64,000 nucleotides of DNA from Sulfitobacter indolifex. GTDB taxonomy: Bacteria > Pseudomonadota > Alphaproteobacteria > Rhodobacterales > Rhodobacteraceae. The notes beneath the pieces are model-generated. The model did no database searches, was not told where the DNA came from, and worked only from the letters and a program-made list of their open reading frames with translations. The stretch spans positions 1,364,001 to 1,428,000 of the forward strand of contig NZ_CP084951.1 of the NCBI RefSeq assembly GCF_022788655.1, in the 5' to 3' direction. Positions 48,628 through 58,946 of the stretch are shown here, piece by piece (within the stretch, counting starts at the first letter, position 1; every line of letters begins with the position of its first letter). The position numbers were made by a program, and so were the translations under genes.

Positions 48628-50032
48628 CATCCTAATTGTAGACGACGAACGCGACATCCGTGAGTTGATCTCGGATATCCTTAAGGACGAAGGCTTTGCC
48701 ACGCGATTAGCCAGCAATTCAGACGAGACGATGGCCGAGATCAACACCGAAGCGCCGGCGCTGATCATTCTCGACATTTGGCTCAAAGACAGCCGAATGG
48801 ACGGGATCGACATTCTCAAGACCGTCAAGCGCGACAACCCGGATGTGCCGGTGGTGATCATCTCAGGCCATGGCAATATCGAGATTGCCGTCGCGGCGAT
48901 CAAACAGGGTGCTTATGACTTTATCGAAAAACCCTTCAACATTGACCAACTCTTGGTGGTGATCCGCCGCGCGATGGAAACCTCACGTCTGCGCCGTGAA
49001 AACCAGAACCTTAAGCGGCGCGATGTGGCGTCGGCTGAGATGCTGGGCACCTCCGCGCCCTACCGCGCTTTGTTAAGCCAGCTTGATAAGGTGACCAAAT
49101 CCAATGGCCGCGTGATGCTGACTGGCCCCGCCGGTTCGGGCAAGGAAGTGGCCGCGCGCTATATTCATGCCCATTCCGCCCGCGCCTCTGCGCCTTTTGT
49201 CACGGTCAATTGCGCCGGGGTGGCCCCGGATCGGATGGAAGAGGTGCTTTTTGGCCGCGAGACGCCGGACCGGGGGATCGAGCCGGGGCTGCTGGAACAG
49301 GCACACGGCGGGGTGATCTACTTTGACGAGGTCGCGGACATGCCGCTTGGCACCCAATCGAAAATCCTGCGGGTGTTGGTGGATCAACAGTTTAACCGCG
49401 TCGGCGGGACAGATAAGGTGCGCGTTGACCTGCGGGTGATCTCCTCCACCAATCGCGATCTGGATCAGGCGATCAAAGCCGATACGTTCCGCCAAGAGCT
49501 GTATCACCGCCTCAACGTGGTGCCGATTGCCGTGCCGTCCCTAGAAGAGCGCCGCGAGGATATCCCACTGTTGGCCGAGCATTTCATTGCTGAGTTCAAC
49601 GCCTCCCAAGGTCTGCCGCAGCGGGCGCTGACCGAAGATGCCGTGGCCTTGATGCAGACGATGGTCTGGCCCGGCAACGTGCGGCAACTCAAGAACCTTG
49701 TTGAGCGTGTGCTGATCCTTGGCGATGGCACTGGCCCTATTGAAGCGCGCGAATTGCCCGGCGACGATGAGAACGGCGGCGATGATGGGCGTGTTGTGCT
49801 TTCGGGCGCATTGGCCACACTGCCGCTGCGCGAAGCGCGTGAGGCGTTTGAACGCGAATATCTGCTGACCCAGATCAACCGTTTTGGTGGCAACATCAGC
49901 CGCACCGCGAATTTCGTGGGGATGGAACGCAGCGCCCTGCACCGCAAGCTGAAATCGCTTGGCGTTGTGACTTCGGCCAAGGCAGGTGTGCGCATCGCAC
50001 ATGTGGACGAAGAGGTCGAAGCGGCGGGCTAA
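48620..50032 (+). CDS. ntrX: Response regulator NtrX lacking GAFTGA
   Basis: The 470-residue protein has a receiver domain (Asp52, Lys104), an AAA+ domain with Walker A GPAGSGKE at 169-176 and Walker B IYFDEVADMP, and a C-terminal Fis helix-turn-helix (NISRTANFVGMERSALHRKL). The sigma-54 loop is absent; the expected region reads FGRETPDRGIEPGLLEQ. It may act as repressor or sigma-70 activator. It overlaps ntrY by 8 bases. Confidence 0.94.
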   Translation: MSDILIVDDERDIRELISDILKDEGFATRLASNSDETMAEINTEAPALIILDIWLKDSRMDGIDILKTVKRDNPDVPVVIISGHGNIEIAVAAIKQGAYDFIEKPFNIDQLLVVIRRAMETSRLRRENQNLKRRDVASAEMLGTSAPYRALLSQLDKVTKSNGRVMLTGPAGSGKEVAARYIHAHSARASAPFVTVNCAGVAPDRMEEVLFGRETPDRGIEPGLLEQAHGGVIYFDEVADMPLGTQSKILRVLVDQQFNRVGGTDKVRVDLRVISSTNRDLDQAIKADTFRQELYHRLNVVPIAVPSLEERREDIPLLAEHFIAEFNASQGLPQRALTEDAVALMQTMVWPGNVRQLKNLVERVLILGDGTGPIEARELPGDDENGGDDGRVVLSGALATLPLREAREAFEREYLLTQINRFGGNISRTANFVGMERSALHRKLKSLGVVTSAKAGVRIAHVDEEVEAAG

Positions 50033-50047
50033 GCCGCAAGGCTCAGG

Positions 50048-50070
50048 CGCGAGGGGCGGCACCCCTCGCG
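50048..50070. terminator. Hairpin after ntrX
   Basis: CGCGAGGGG (50048-50056) and CCCCTCGCG (50062-50070) form a perfect 9-base-pair stem with a 5-base loop, between convergent genes. There is no T-tract on either side. Confidence 0.5.
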
Positions 50071-50077
50071 ATCCCAG

Positions 50078-50572
50078 TTAGCCGCGCGTAACGATCTGGA
50101 AAGACCCGTTCTTGTTGCGGATCACGCAGGAATTGGAGTTCAGGGCCGGCAGGGTCGTGGTTGCGCGCGGTGGTGCGGCGCGGGCGATATTGTTCGGGCA
50201 AGCGGGGATCGACACGGGAGCAAAGCCCTGATCGGCCATGCATTGCCCCTCAACCCGGTTGCGCAGGTTCTCGTTGGGATCAAAGGTCACCAGCTCACCG
50301 GGGACGTAAAAGCCGCCCGTAACCCTGCATTTATTGTCGGCATTACAGTGGCGCCGCTCGGGCACATAGCGCGGTGGTTCGCGGCGCACTTGGGTAGAGA
50401 TCGGCACATCGCGCAGCGCCTGCACCTCGCAGGCGGTGGTCGCGCGGTTCACCTGCGCAACACTCGCGCCCGGTTTATAATAGGTATTTAGTGGCGCGCA
50501 GGCGGCAGCCCCCAAGGCGATGAGCGTCAGGGCAAAGGCGGCGCGAGAGGGGCGAAGCGATATCGGTTTCAT
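50078..50572 (-). CDS. Putative lipoprotein of unknown function
   Basis: The 164-residue protein has a signal sequence ending in LGAAACAP, where Cys25 could be lipidated, although the lipobox is imperfect. The mature part has several cysteines (CEV, HCNADNKCRV, GQCM, PACPNN, SCVIRN), suggesting disulfides in the periplasm. It lies between the ntr and trk genes but on the other strand. I do not recognise a family. Confidence 0.68.
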   Translation of the reverse strand: MKPISLRPSRAAFALTLIALGAAACAPLNTYYKPGASVAQVNRATTACEVQALRDVPISTQVRREPPRYVPERRHCNADNKCRVTGGFYVPGELVTFDPNENLRNRVEGQCMADQGFAPVSIPACPNNIARAAPPRATTTLPALNSNSCVIRNKNGSFQIVTRG

Positions 50573-50698
50573 AGCGCCATCATGCCGCTGTTGCGAGGGA
50601 ATGACAATTGATTTGACCCTTGCCAACCCATCTGTCATGCCCTCTAACCGACCTAAGATAACCCTCACACGATCTTTGCTCAGGGTAAGGAAGCCTTC

Positions 50699-52075
50699 AT
50701 GAAAATCATCATTTGCGGTGCAGGGCAGGTGGGTTGGCAGATTGCCCGCCACCTGAGCGGAGAGCGCAACGATGTGACCGTGGTCGACAGCAATGCAGAA
50801 TTGATCCGCCGCGCCACTGACACGCTGGATGTGCAGGGCATCGCCGGTTTTGCCAGCTACCCTGATGTGCTGGACCGTGCAGGCGCGCGAGACGCCGAGA
50901 TGATCATCGCCGCGACCCATTCCGATGAGGTCAATATGGTGACCTGTCAGGTGGCGCATTCGGTCTTTGGCATCAACCGCAAGATCGCGCGGTTGCGCAG
51001 CCAGTCCTATCTGGATGCCATTTATTCCGACCTCTACCGCCGCGATCACATGCCGATCGACGTCGTGATCTCGCCAGAGAAAGAAGTCGCAACCGCCGCA
51101 CTTCAGCGCCTCAGCGCGCCGGCGGCTTTCGACACCGAGATTTTCATGGACGGGCAGGCGCAGCTTTTGGGCATTAACATCGACAGCGATTGCCCGGTGG
51201 TGAACACGCCGCTGCGTCAGTTGACCGATCTCTTCTCAACCCTGCGCGCCGTGGTCGTGGGGGTGCGCCGCGATGGCACGCTTTTCGCGCCCGAGGCGAA
51301 AGACCAGCTGTTCGTTGGCGATGACTGCTATGTCTTTTCGCATCACGATGACATCGCCCGCACGATGGAGATTTTCGGCAAGCAGACCACCAAGCAAGAA
51401 CGTGTTGTGCTTGTGGGTGGCGGCAATGTCGGGTTGACCGTGGCCCAACACCTTGAGGCCGGGCCGCTGCGCGTGCGCACCAAGATGATCGAGAAAAATC
51501 GCAAATCCGCCGAACGCGCCGCCGAGGCGTTAGAGCGGACCATCGTGCTGCACGGGGATGGCCTTGATGCGGCCTTGCTTGCCGAAGCAGGGATCAGCCG
51601 CGCCGATGCGATGCTGGCGGTGACGGACGACGATAAGACTAACATGCTGTCTTGCGTGCGCGCCAAGGCCGAAGGCTGCCCCTATGTGATCGCGCTGATC
51701 AATGACCCGACGTTGGTGCCGCTGATGACCCACCTTGGGATCGACGCCTATATCAACCCGCGTGCCACGACCGTTAGCTCGATCCTGCGCCACATCCGTC
51801 ATGGGCGGGTGCGGGCGGTCTATTCCATCGGCGATGCCGAGGCCGAGGTGATTGAGGCCGAGGTACTCTCCACTTCGCCCCTCGCGGGCAAGAAAGTTTC
51901 AGATATCGACTTCCCCGAAGGCGTGCTGATCGGCATGCTGCGCAAAGAAGGTAAAGTGATCCGCCCCATGGGCAGCACCCGGATTGATGAGGGCGATGTG
52001 GTAGCACTCTTTGCTTTGGCCGAAGACGTGCCGCGGGTTGAGCAGCTTTTGCAGGTCTCGATCGACTTTTTCTAA
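50699..52075 (+). CDS. trkA: Trk potassium uptake regulator TrkA
   Basis: The 458-residue protein has two RCK modules that bind NAD, GAGQVGWQIARHL at the N-terminus and GGGNVGLTVAQHLE near residue 240, each followed by a TrkA-C domain. It gates TrkH. It lies 15 bases before trkH, so they are co-transcribed. The ntr-trk link is a conserved alphaproteobacterial arrangement. Confidence 0.95.
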   Translation: MKIIICGAGQVGWQIARHLSGERNDVTVVDSNAELIRRATDTLDVQGIAGFASYPDVLDRAGARDAEMIIAATHSDEVNMVTCQVAHSVFGINRKIARLRSQSYLDAIYSDLYRRDHMPIDVVISPEKEVATAALQRLSAPAAFDTEIFMDGQAQLLGINIDSDCPVVNTPLRQLTDLFSTLRAVVVGVRRDGTLFAPEAKDQLFVGDDCYVFSHHDDIARTMEIFGKQTTKQERVVLVGGGNVGLTVAQHLEAGPLRVRTKMIEKNRKSAERAAEALERTIVLHGDGLDAALLAEAGISRADAMLAVTDDDKTNMLSCVRAKAEGCPYVIALINDPTLVPLMTHLGIDAYINPRATTVSSILRHIRHGRVRAVYSIGDAEAEVIEAEVLSTSPLAGKKVSDIDFPEGVLIGMLRKEGKVIRPMGSTRIDEGDVVALFALAEDVPRVEQLLQVSIDFF

Positions 52076-52090
52076 GCGCAGGAGCGCCGT

Positions 52091-53659
52091 GTGACGCAAC
52101 CGACCAGCATCCGTCCCACCGGCAACCGCCCGACCGGCATCCGCCGCGAGATCGTGCAGCTGCCGCTGTTCCTGCAATTGTTCGGCGTCTCTGCTGTGTC
52201 GATGATCCTGCCCTCAATTCACGGGCTGGTGGTGAATGACCACCTGGCCAGCCGCGCCTTTCTCTATGCGGGTCTGTTGGGACTTGTCGCCTTTACGCTC
52301 ATTGCCATCGCCCATGCCGGGCGCAAACCCTTGGACGGCGCACTTGGGCCGCTCTTGTCGCTGCTCTCTGCCTTTGTGTTTCTGCCAGTTTTTTTCGCAG
52401 TGCCTTTCCTTGAGGCGCTGCCGACCACGCGCTTTGTGAATGTCTATTTCGAAATGGTCAGCGCCCTGACCACCACGGGCGCTACGATGTTCGAAAACCC
52501 CGCACGGCTGAGTAACACGCTGCATCTGTGGCGTGCGCAGGTCGGCTGGATGGGCGGCTTGCTCATGTGGGTCACGGCGTCGGCGATTCTGGCACCGTTG
52601 CACTTGGGTGGGTTTGAGGTGACCGCACAGGCCGAACCCGGTCGGCCCGATGACCGTATGGGCGCTCGGATGGGCAAGATCACCCCGCGCCAACGCCTGC
52701 TGCGGACAACACAGGCATTGCTGCCGATCTACACCGGGCTGACGCTGCTGCTTTGGCTCTTGCTGGTAATCGGTGGAGAGACGGCCTTGGTGGCGCTTTG
52801 TCACGCGATGTCGGTGATGGCGACTTCTGGCATTTCGCCTATCGGCGGGGTCGATAATGCGCAGATTGGGGTCTCAGGCGAAGCAGTGATGATGCTGTTT
52901 ATGCTTTTTGCTCTGTCGCGGCTCACCTTTTCTAAGGATACGGTCACGGCGACCCAAGGCGGGCTGATGACCGACCCTGAGTTTCGCATTGGCCTTCTTG
53001 TCGTTATTGGTGTGCCTTTGCTGCTTTTCGCCCGCCACTGGATCGGTGCGTTTGAGGTTGAGGTTGAGGTCGATGGTGCCCGCGCGCTTCAGGCGCTTTG
53101 GGGGGGGCTGTTTACGGTGCTATCCTTTCTCACGACCACCGGATTTGTGTCAGAGCATTGGTCCGATGCGCAGAGCTGGTCGGGCCTGCGTACGCCGGGC
53201 CTGGTTCTCATGGGGCTTGCGCTGATCGGCGGCGGGGTGGCCACCACGGCGGGCGGTGTGAAACTGCTGCGGGTATTCGCGCTCTATCAAAACGGCGTGC
53301 GCGAGATGGACCGTCTGGTCTATCCCAATTCCGTCAGCGGGGCCGGTGCGGCGGGGCGGCGGCTGCAAAGTAACGGCGCGTTCATCGCGTGGATTTTCTT
53401 CATGCTTTTTGCCATGTCGCTGGCTGGCGTCACCTTGCTACTGACCCTCACCGGTACGTCCTTTGATGCGGCTTTGGTCATGTCGGTCGCCACACTGTCC
53501 ACAACCGGGCCGTTGATCGAACATGCCGCCGACACGCCCATTCGCCTGATTGAACTGGGGCTGGCCGCAAAAATCATTCTGAGCGGCGCAATGGTACTGG
53601 GGCGGCTCGAAACTTTGGCGATTATTGCGCTGATGACCCCGAATTTGTGGCGCGCCTGA
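52091..53659 (+). CDS. trkH: Trk potassium channel TrkH
   Basis: TrkH forms the potassium-conducting part of the Trk system in the inner membrane. The 522-residue protein has about ten transmembrane helices and selectivity-filter segments including SALTTTGATMF, AMSVMATSGISPIGG and FLTTTGFVSEHW. The start is GTG at 52091. It follows trkA by 15 bases. Confidence 0.94.
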   Translation: MTQPTSIRPTGNRPTGIRREIVQLPLFLQLFGVSAVSMILPSIHGLVVNDHLASRAFLYAGLLGLVAFTLIAIAHAGRKPLDGALGPLLSLLSAFVFLPVFFAVPFLEALPTTRFVNVYFEMVSALTTTGATMFENPARLSNTLHLWRAQVGWMGGLLMWVTASAILAPLHLGGFEVTAQAEPGRPDDRMGARMGKITPRQRLLRTTQALLPIYTGLTLLLWLLLVIGGETALVALCHAMSVMATSGISPIGGVDNAQIGVSGEAVMMLFMLFALSRLTFSKDTVTATQGGLMTDPEFRIGLLVVIGVPLLLFARHWIGAFEVEVEVDGARALQALWGGLFTVLSFLTTTGFVSEHWSDAQSWSGLRTPGLVLMGLALIGGGVATTAGGVKLLRVFALYQNGVREMDRLVYPNSVSGAGAAGRRLQSNGAFIAWIFFMLFAMSLAGVTLLLTLTGTSFDAALVMSVATLSTTGPLIEHAADTPIRLIELGLAAKIILSGAMVLGRLETLAIIALMTPNLWRA

Positions 53660-53789
53660 CACGTTTGTCCCCAGAACTGTCCTAGACCGCTGATATTGGG
53701 GCTGGAAACTCGCGCTTTCGCACTCCATACTTGGCTTAACGGGGGGGTCCGGTACGCGGACGCCAGCAAGAACAAAAGGCGAGACTACC

Positions 53790-54029
53790 ATGGCGTCAGA
53801 CAGACAGAACCTTCAGGATGCGTTCCTAAACCACGTCCGCAAGACCAAGGTCCCGGTAACCATTTTTCTGATCAATGGGGTTAAGCTGCAAGGCGTCATT
53901 ACCTGGTTTGATAATTTTTGCGTTCTGCTGCGCCGTGATGGCCAATCGCAACTTGTCTACAAGCATGCGATTTCGACCATTATGCCAAGCCAGCCGATCA
54001 GCCTTTATGAGGGCGAAGACGCTTCTTGA
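53790..54029 (+). CDS. hfq: RNA chaperone Hfq
   Basis: The 79-residue protein has the Sm1 segment [28 protein letters not shown] and the Sm2 motif YKHAISTI. It pairs small RNAs with mRNAs. The C-terminal tail is short, as in other alphaproteobacteria. Its stop overlaps the TTG start of hflX. Confidence 0.97.
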
Positions 54030-55324
54030 GCCGTCCAACTTTTCAGATCGATAACAGCGACGGACCCCGCGTAACGCGCGCCTGGGTGCTGCATCCTGAT
54101 ATCAAAACCGATAACGACCGGCGCGCGCCAGAGCCCGCGCTGGCCGAAGCTGTGGCATTGGCCGAAGCACTTCCAGAGCTTGAGGTTGTGGGAGCCGAAG
54201 TCGTGCCCCTGCGCACCGTTCATGCCGGAATGTTGTTTGGCAAAGGCAAGATCGAAGAGCTTGAGCAGCGCATGAAGGCGGCGGAAGTCGAGCTTGTGTT
54301 GGTCGACGGCCCCGTCACGCCCGTGCAGCAGCGCAACCTTGAGAAGGCTTGGGGCGTCAAACTGCTTGACCGCACCGGGCTGATTCTCGAAATTTTTAGC
54401 GACCGTGCCGCCACCCGTGAAGGTGTGTTGCAGGTCGAAATGGCAGCATTGAACTATCAGCGTACACGTCTGGTGCGGGCTTGGACCCACCTTGAGCGTC
54501 AGCGGGGCGGTTTGGGCTTTGTTGGTGGTCCGGGGGAGACCCAGATCGAGGCTGACCGCCGCGCCATTGACGACCAATTGGTGCGCTTGCGCCGCCAGTT
54601 GGAAAAGGTCGTGAAAACCCGCGCTTTGCACCGCGCCGCGCGGGCCAAAGTGCCTTTTCCGATCGTCGCACTTGTGGGCTATACCAACGCCGGGAAATCC
54701 ACGCTTTTCAACCGCTTGACTGGGGCGGAGGTCATGGCAAAAGACATGCTCTTTGCCACGCTAGACCCGACGATGCGCAGCCTTGTGCTGCCGGACGGGC
54801 CTGAGATCATTTTGAGCGATACTGTGGGCTTCATCTCTGATCTGCCGACCGAGCTTGTCGCTTCCTTCCGCGCCACGCTCGAAGAGGTGCTGGCCGCCGA
54901 TATCATCTGCCACGTGCGCGATGTGTCCCACGCCGAGACCGAAGAACAGGCCCAAAACGTGCGCGATATCCTTGCATCCTTAGGCGTGCCGAAAGAGACC
55001 CGCAGCTTTGAGGTTTGGAACAAGCTCGACCTGCTGCCCGAAGACCGTGCCGATGCCATGCGTGCTCGCGCTGCGCGCAATGATGATTTGCTGGCGATTT
55101 CGGCCATCACCGGCGAAGGGCTAGAGGCGCTGCAAGAGACCATTGCCGAAGCGCTCCAAGGTGCGGTGCGCGAGGCGGTGCTGACCCTTGGCTTTTCCGA
55201 CGGCAAAAAACGCGCCTGGCTGTTTGCGCAGGATGTGGTTGAGGGCGAACGTCAGACCGAAGACGGATTTGAAATCACCGTCCGTTGGTCCGCGCGGCAA
55301 GAGGCTGAATTTCAGCAGAATTGA
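54026..55324 (+). CDS. hflX: GTPase HflX
   Basis: HflX binds ribosomes and helps rescue stalled or stressed ones. The 432-residue protein has an N-terminal glycine-rich HflX domain ([12 protein letters not shown] near residue 165) and a GTPase domain with G1 GYTNAGKST near 218 and G3 DTVGFI near 266. Its start is TTG, overlapping the hfq TGA, a coupling pattern seen again at gluQ. Confidence 0.94.
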
Positions 55325-55423
55325 GAGCGGTGGCGCACGCCGGGGCAGTTTTTTTGCCCGGCTGGGATCGAAATTTGTCCGCTGCGCCGCATATGGTGAT
55401 GCGATCTTTTATGGAGCACGGCC

Positions 55424-55825
55424 ATGACCCTCGTCATTCTTTATGCTTCCACTGTGGTTGTCTTTCTCGGGCTTGATTTCCTCGGCCTGACCTACCTCAT
55501 CAAACCAGTGTTTGAGCGTGCCATCGGCGATTGGCTTTTGGATGAGTTTCGAGTCGCGCCCGCGCTGATCTTCTATGCTTTCTTTGTCGCGGTGGTGCTC
55601 TGGTTCGTATCGTGGCCTGCGATGGCGCAGGACCATTCGCTGCTTTGGGTCTTTGGCAACGCGCTGCTGATCGGCGCGATGGGCTATGGCACCTATGAAT
55701 TCACCAATCTGGCGACGCTCAAAGATTGGACATGGGCCATGGTGGCGCGAGACTTTACGTGGGGGTCGCTGTTGACCGGCACGGCGGCAACAGCTGGTGT
55801 TGCGCTCACCCGCGCGCTGACCTAA
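55424..55825 (+). CDS. DUF2177 membrane protein
   Basis: The 133-residue protein has four predicted transmembrane helices and the DUF2177 family pattern, including [16 protein letters not shown] near the N-terminus and [16 protein letters not shown] in the second half. No role is known. It is convergent with the pseudouridine synthase gene, sharing 4 bases. Confidence 0.82.
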   Translation: MTLVILYASTVVVFLGLDFLGLTYLIKPVFERAIGDWLLDEFRVAPALIFYAFFVAVVLWFVSWPAMAQDHSLLWVFGNALLIGAMGYGTYEFTNLATLKDWTWAMVARDFTWGSLLTGTAATAGVALTRALT

Positions 55826-56388
55826 CGGCCGTTTTCGGTCGACCAGCGCCAAGCGCCCGGCTGCAGCCCGGCCAATTCCCAATCGCCTACGCTGGCGCGG
55901 ATCAGCCTGAGCGTGGGCAGGTCCACATGCGCCGTCATGCGTCGCACCTGGCGGTTGCGCCCCTCGCGGATGGTGATGCGCAGCCAAGCGTCCGGCACCG
56001 TCTTGCGAAAACGCACCGGCGGGTCGCGCGGCCAGAGGGTCTCGGGCGCGTCGATCTGATCGACTTCAGCGGGTTTGGTAAGGCCGTCTTTCAGGTCCAC
56101 ACCCTTGCGTAGCGCCTCTAGCGCCGCAGCGTCCGGCGTGCCTTCGACCTGTACCAGATAGGTCTTGGGCCGTTTGTACTTGGGATGCGCGATGCGGGCC
56201 TGTAGCGGGCCGTGGTCGGTCAGCACCAGCAATCCTTCGCTGTCGCGGTCCAGCCGTCCAGCGGGGTAAAAACCCTTCTCGTCGATATAGGTCGACAGGG
56301 TTGGGCGGCTGCTGCCCTCGGTGCCCTTGTCGGTGAATTGCGATAGTACGCCGTAAGGTTTGTTCAGCAGGATTACGCGGGCGGTCAT
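55822..56388 (-). CDS. rluE: 23S rRNA pseudouridine synthase, RluE-like
   Basis: The 188-residue protein is a short RsuA-family pseudouridine synthase. It has the catalytic motif [15 protein letters not shown] with Asp near residue 47, and no S4 domain, as in RluE, which modifies U2457 of 23S rRNA. The start overlaps the penicillin acylase stop by 4 bases. Confidence 0.88.
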   Translation of the reverse strand: MTARVILLNKPYGVLSQFTDKGTEGSSRPTLSTYIDEKGFYPAGRLDRDSEGLLVLTDHGPLQARIAHPKYKRPKTYLVQVEGTPDAAALEALRKGVDLKDGLTKPAEVDQIDAPETLWPRDPPVRFRKTVPDAWLRITIREGRNRQVRRMTAHVDLPTLRLIRASVGDWELAGLQPGAWRWSTENGR

Positions 56389-58850
56389 TGTGTAGGCTCC
56401 AAGCGGGTCACACCGACGGCAGCAGCGCGGGCCAATTCGGCGTCTAGCGACATCGGGATATATTCACCGCGCCGCCAGAGTTGCGCCATATCGTCATAAT
56501 GGCGCGACAGGAAATGCCCCGATTGCCCGGTCGAGGTTACGAAAACCGAACTGTCGGGATCGGCAAAATCATAGACCCCGCGATAGCCCGCGCCATGCAC
56601 GTTATAAAACGGGTCTTTCCCAGTGCCGCGGGTCAGCCCACGTTGCAGCGTGTTGTCTCCGCCCGAGGTCGATTGCCGGATGTTCACGAAGTAGCGCAAC
56701 AGCGGCACCTCGCCCAGCACCGGGTGATCATGTGTCGCCTGATGCGCGTCGCCCCAGCGGAGGGATTCGAGCTGCGTGCCCCATGTCTCATTGATCCACA
56801 AAAGCGCGTCATCGAGCGCCAGTCGCGCCATATCGTGGCAGGTCTCAACCGGGGCGGATTGGCGCACGTCGCACCATTTTGAAGCGCCTTGCACATCGCG
56901 GAAGGCACGTTCGACAAAGAGCGGCTGAACGTGGGTGAAGTCCTCGGCCAAGGGGCCCAATTCGTCGCGGATCAGACGGTCCTGCAAGGCGCGGACCCAC
57001 GCAGCATAGATCAGCGGTTCGGGCAGATGTTCGTTCATCTCTCCTGACCAGCCCGCCAGCAGGTCCAGCGCGCGCTGGCGTTGACGCTCTGGCGTGCCGT
57101 CGGGGGCGGCCTCTCCGGTGAACCACAGCTCGGCGCCGATTAGGGGCAAGAGAGCACGTGCGGTAGGGCTGACAGTATCAAGCTGCGCCTCGATGAAGCT
57201 GTCGCGGGTGTGGACCTCGCGGTTCTGCATCAAGCGTTGCCAGCGTTGCACCCGCTGCGTGTCGCCCCAGACGAAAGAGACATGATTGGGGAAGGGGCGG
57301 TCGACGGTCTTGTTGTTGGTGTTGCCCAAGATGCCGCCCGCCGGGGCGATGAATTCGGGGTTGGCGGTATAGGGCATCATGCCGTCCCAGCGGTTTTCGG
57401 CGATCCAGCCGGGGCTGGGCATGCGACCTTGGCTTTGATGCTGCGCATCGCGGCGCGGCAGGGCGCCGATGGTCTTCATGGCGATCGTGTCACGGTCCAC
57501 CAGTGTGAGGTTTTGTGCGGGGGCGACATAGTCGGTCGCGGCGTTGATGGCCTGCTGTACCGATTTCGCACGCATCACCTTCATTGCGGCAGCGAGCGAG
57601 CTGTCGTCGTCGCGCAGCAGCGTCGAGGCGAGAGAGGCCACATGGCCCGCCGGTGTAATTTCGCCAAGGTTGTAGTGGCTGCTGGGAAGCACTGGGCCAT
57701 TGTCCGTCCAGCGCAGTGTAACGGTCACGGGGTCGGCGTCTTTGATGTTGATGATTGAGGAGCGTTTGCGGAATTTCTTGAACCCATCCGGGGTGCGATA
57801 TTCCTCGCTGTTGTCGGGGTTCAGCTCTTCAATATAGACGTCTTGGTCGTCGACATAGGCGGTGGTGAGCCCCCAGCCTAAATCGGCGCTGCGCCCTGTC
57901 AGGACCACCGGCATGCCGGGGATGGTGCCGCCGATGACGCCGCCGGTTTCAAGCTCCAGCCGGGCCAAATACCAGATCGCCGGGGCACTGAAGCCCAGAT
58001 GCGGGTCATTGGCCAGAAGCGTGCCGCCCGCCGCTGAACGCGAAGGCGCCGCGGCCCAGGCGTTCGACGCCCCAGAAAAAGCTTGCGGTTTGAAGGGGGA
58101 GAGCGGATGGCCCGGATTGGACGTTGCAGAGGCAAAGTGCCGGGCATCGGGGAACAGGGCTGCATATTCGGGCAGAGCTGCGACGCCCGAGCCCGGCACA
58201 TCGGGCAGAATGTCTTTCACTCTGTCTTCGTCGGTCAATGCCAAAGACACCCGGGCGCGCAGGACTTCGGCCTCAAGATGGCCAGACATTTGCAGCCCCA
58301 TAAGCTTTGCAATGGCCAACGAATCCGCCGGGCGCCATGGGGCCATCGGGGCATTAAAGAGCCACATCTCAGGCGCGCCACGGCCAAGCGCTTCGGTGTT
58401 GATCTGGTCGAGGCGGGCGTTGATCCCCGCCGCATAGGCTTCCAGCGCGGCGTCGGTTTCGGGGTCTAACTGCTCGGCTGAACGTGTCGCAAGACGGTAG
58501 ATGTCATAGCGCCGCATCAGCTTGTCGGTGGTGATCGTCGAGGTGCCGAAGACCTCCGACAGCCGCCCCTGGGCGGTGCGACGCAGAGTAATAAGTTGCC
58601 ACAACCGGTCCTGTGCATGGGCGAAACCAAGCCCAAAGAAGACGTCTTCGTCCGTCTCGCCAAAAACATGCGGCACATTGGCGTTGTCGCGCACGACCTC
58701 AACAGGCGCGCTGACACCCCGCACCTGAACCGTATCGTCATAGTCGGGCAGAGAGCGTGCGGCGAACCAATAGACCAGCAGCAGCACCACGACGCTCAGT
58801 GTGATGAGAAACACCGCCAAACGGACAAGCCAGCGAAACATCAATGCCAT
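56385..58850 (-). CDS. Penicillin acylase-family Ntn hydrolase
   Basis: The 821-residue protein starts with a hydrophobic segment (residues 7-28) and is probably exported or anchored. The precursor should cleave itself before Ser262 in GASNAW to give alpha and beta chains; the Ser serves as the N-terminal nucleophile. Relatives include acyl-homoserine lactone acylases, so quorum quenching is possible, but substrate cannot be read from sequence. It overlaps the pseudouridine synthase gene by 4 bases. Confidence 0.9.
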   Translation of the reverse strand: MALMFRWLVRLAVFLITLSVVVLLLVYWFAARSLPDYDDTVQVRGVSAPVEVVRDNANVPHVFGETDEDVFFGLGFAHAQDRLWQLITLRRTAQGRLSEVFGTSTITTDKLMRRYDIYRLATRSAEQLDPETDAALEAYAAGINARLDQINTEALGRGAPEMWLFNAPMAPWRPADSLAIAKLMGLQMSGHLEAEVLRARVSLALTDEDRVKDILPDVPGSGVAALPEYAALFPDARHFASATSNPGHPLSPFKPQAFSGASNAWAAAPSRSAAGGTLLANDPHLGFSAPAIWYLARLELETGGVIGGTIPGMPVVLTGRSADLGWGLTTAYVDDQDVYIEELNPDNSEEYRTPDGFKKFRKRSSIINIKDADPVTVTLRWTDNGPVLPSSHYNLGEITPAGHVASLASTLLRDDDSSLAAAMKVMRAKSVQQAINAATDYVAPAQNLTLVDRDTIAMKTIGALPRRDAQHQSQGRMPSPGWIAENRWDGMMPYTANPEFIAPAGGILGNTNNKTVDRPFPNHVSFVWGDTQRVQRWQRLMQNREVHTRDSFIEAQLDTVSPTARALLPLIGAELWFTGEAAPDGTPERQRQRALDLLAGWSGEMNEHLPEPLIYAAWVRALQDRLIRDELGPLAEDFTHVQPLFVERAFRDVQGASKWCDVRQSAPVETCHDMARLALDDALLWINETWGTQLESLRWGDAHQATHDHPVLGEVPLLRYFVNIRQSTSGGDNTLQRGLTRGTGKDPFYNVHGAGYRGVYDFADPDSSVFVTSTGQSGHFLSRHYDDMAQLWRRGEYIPMSLDAELARAAAVGVTRLEPTQ

Positions 58851-58946
58851 CGGAAAGTCCTCGACTGGCGCGCAGATTGACCGGGGCGCGCAGGGTGGTA
58901 GGTGTAGTCACAGGCAATAACGCAACTGAATGATAAGGAAAAGCAC

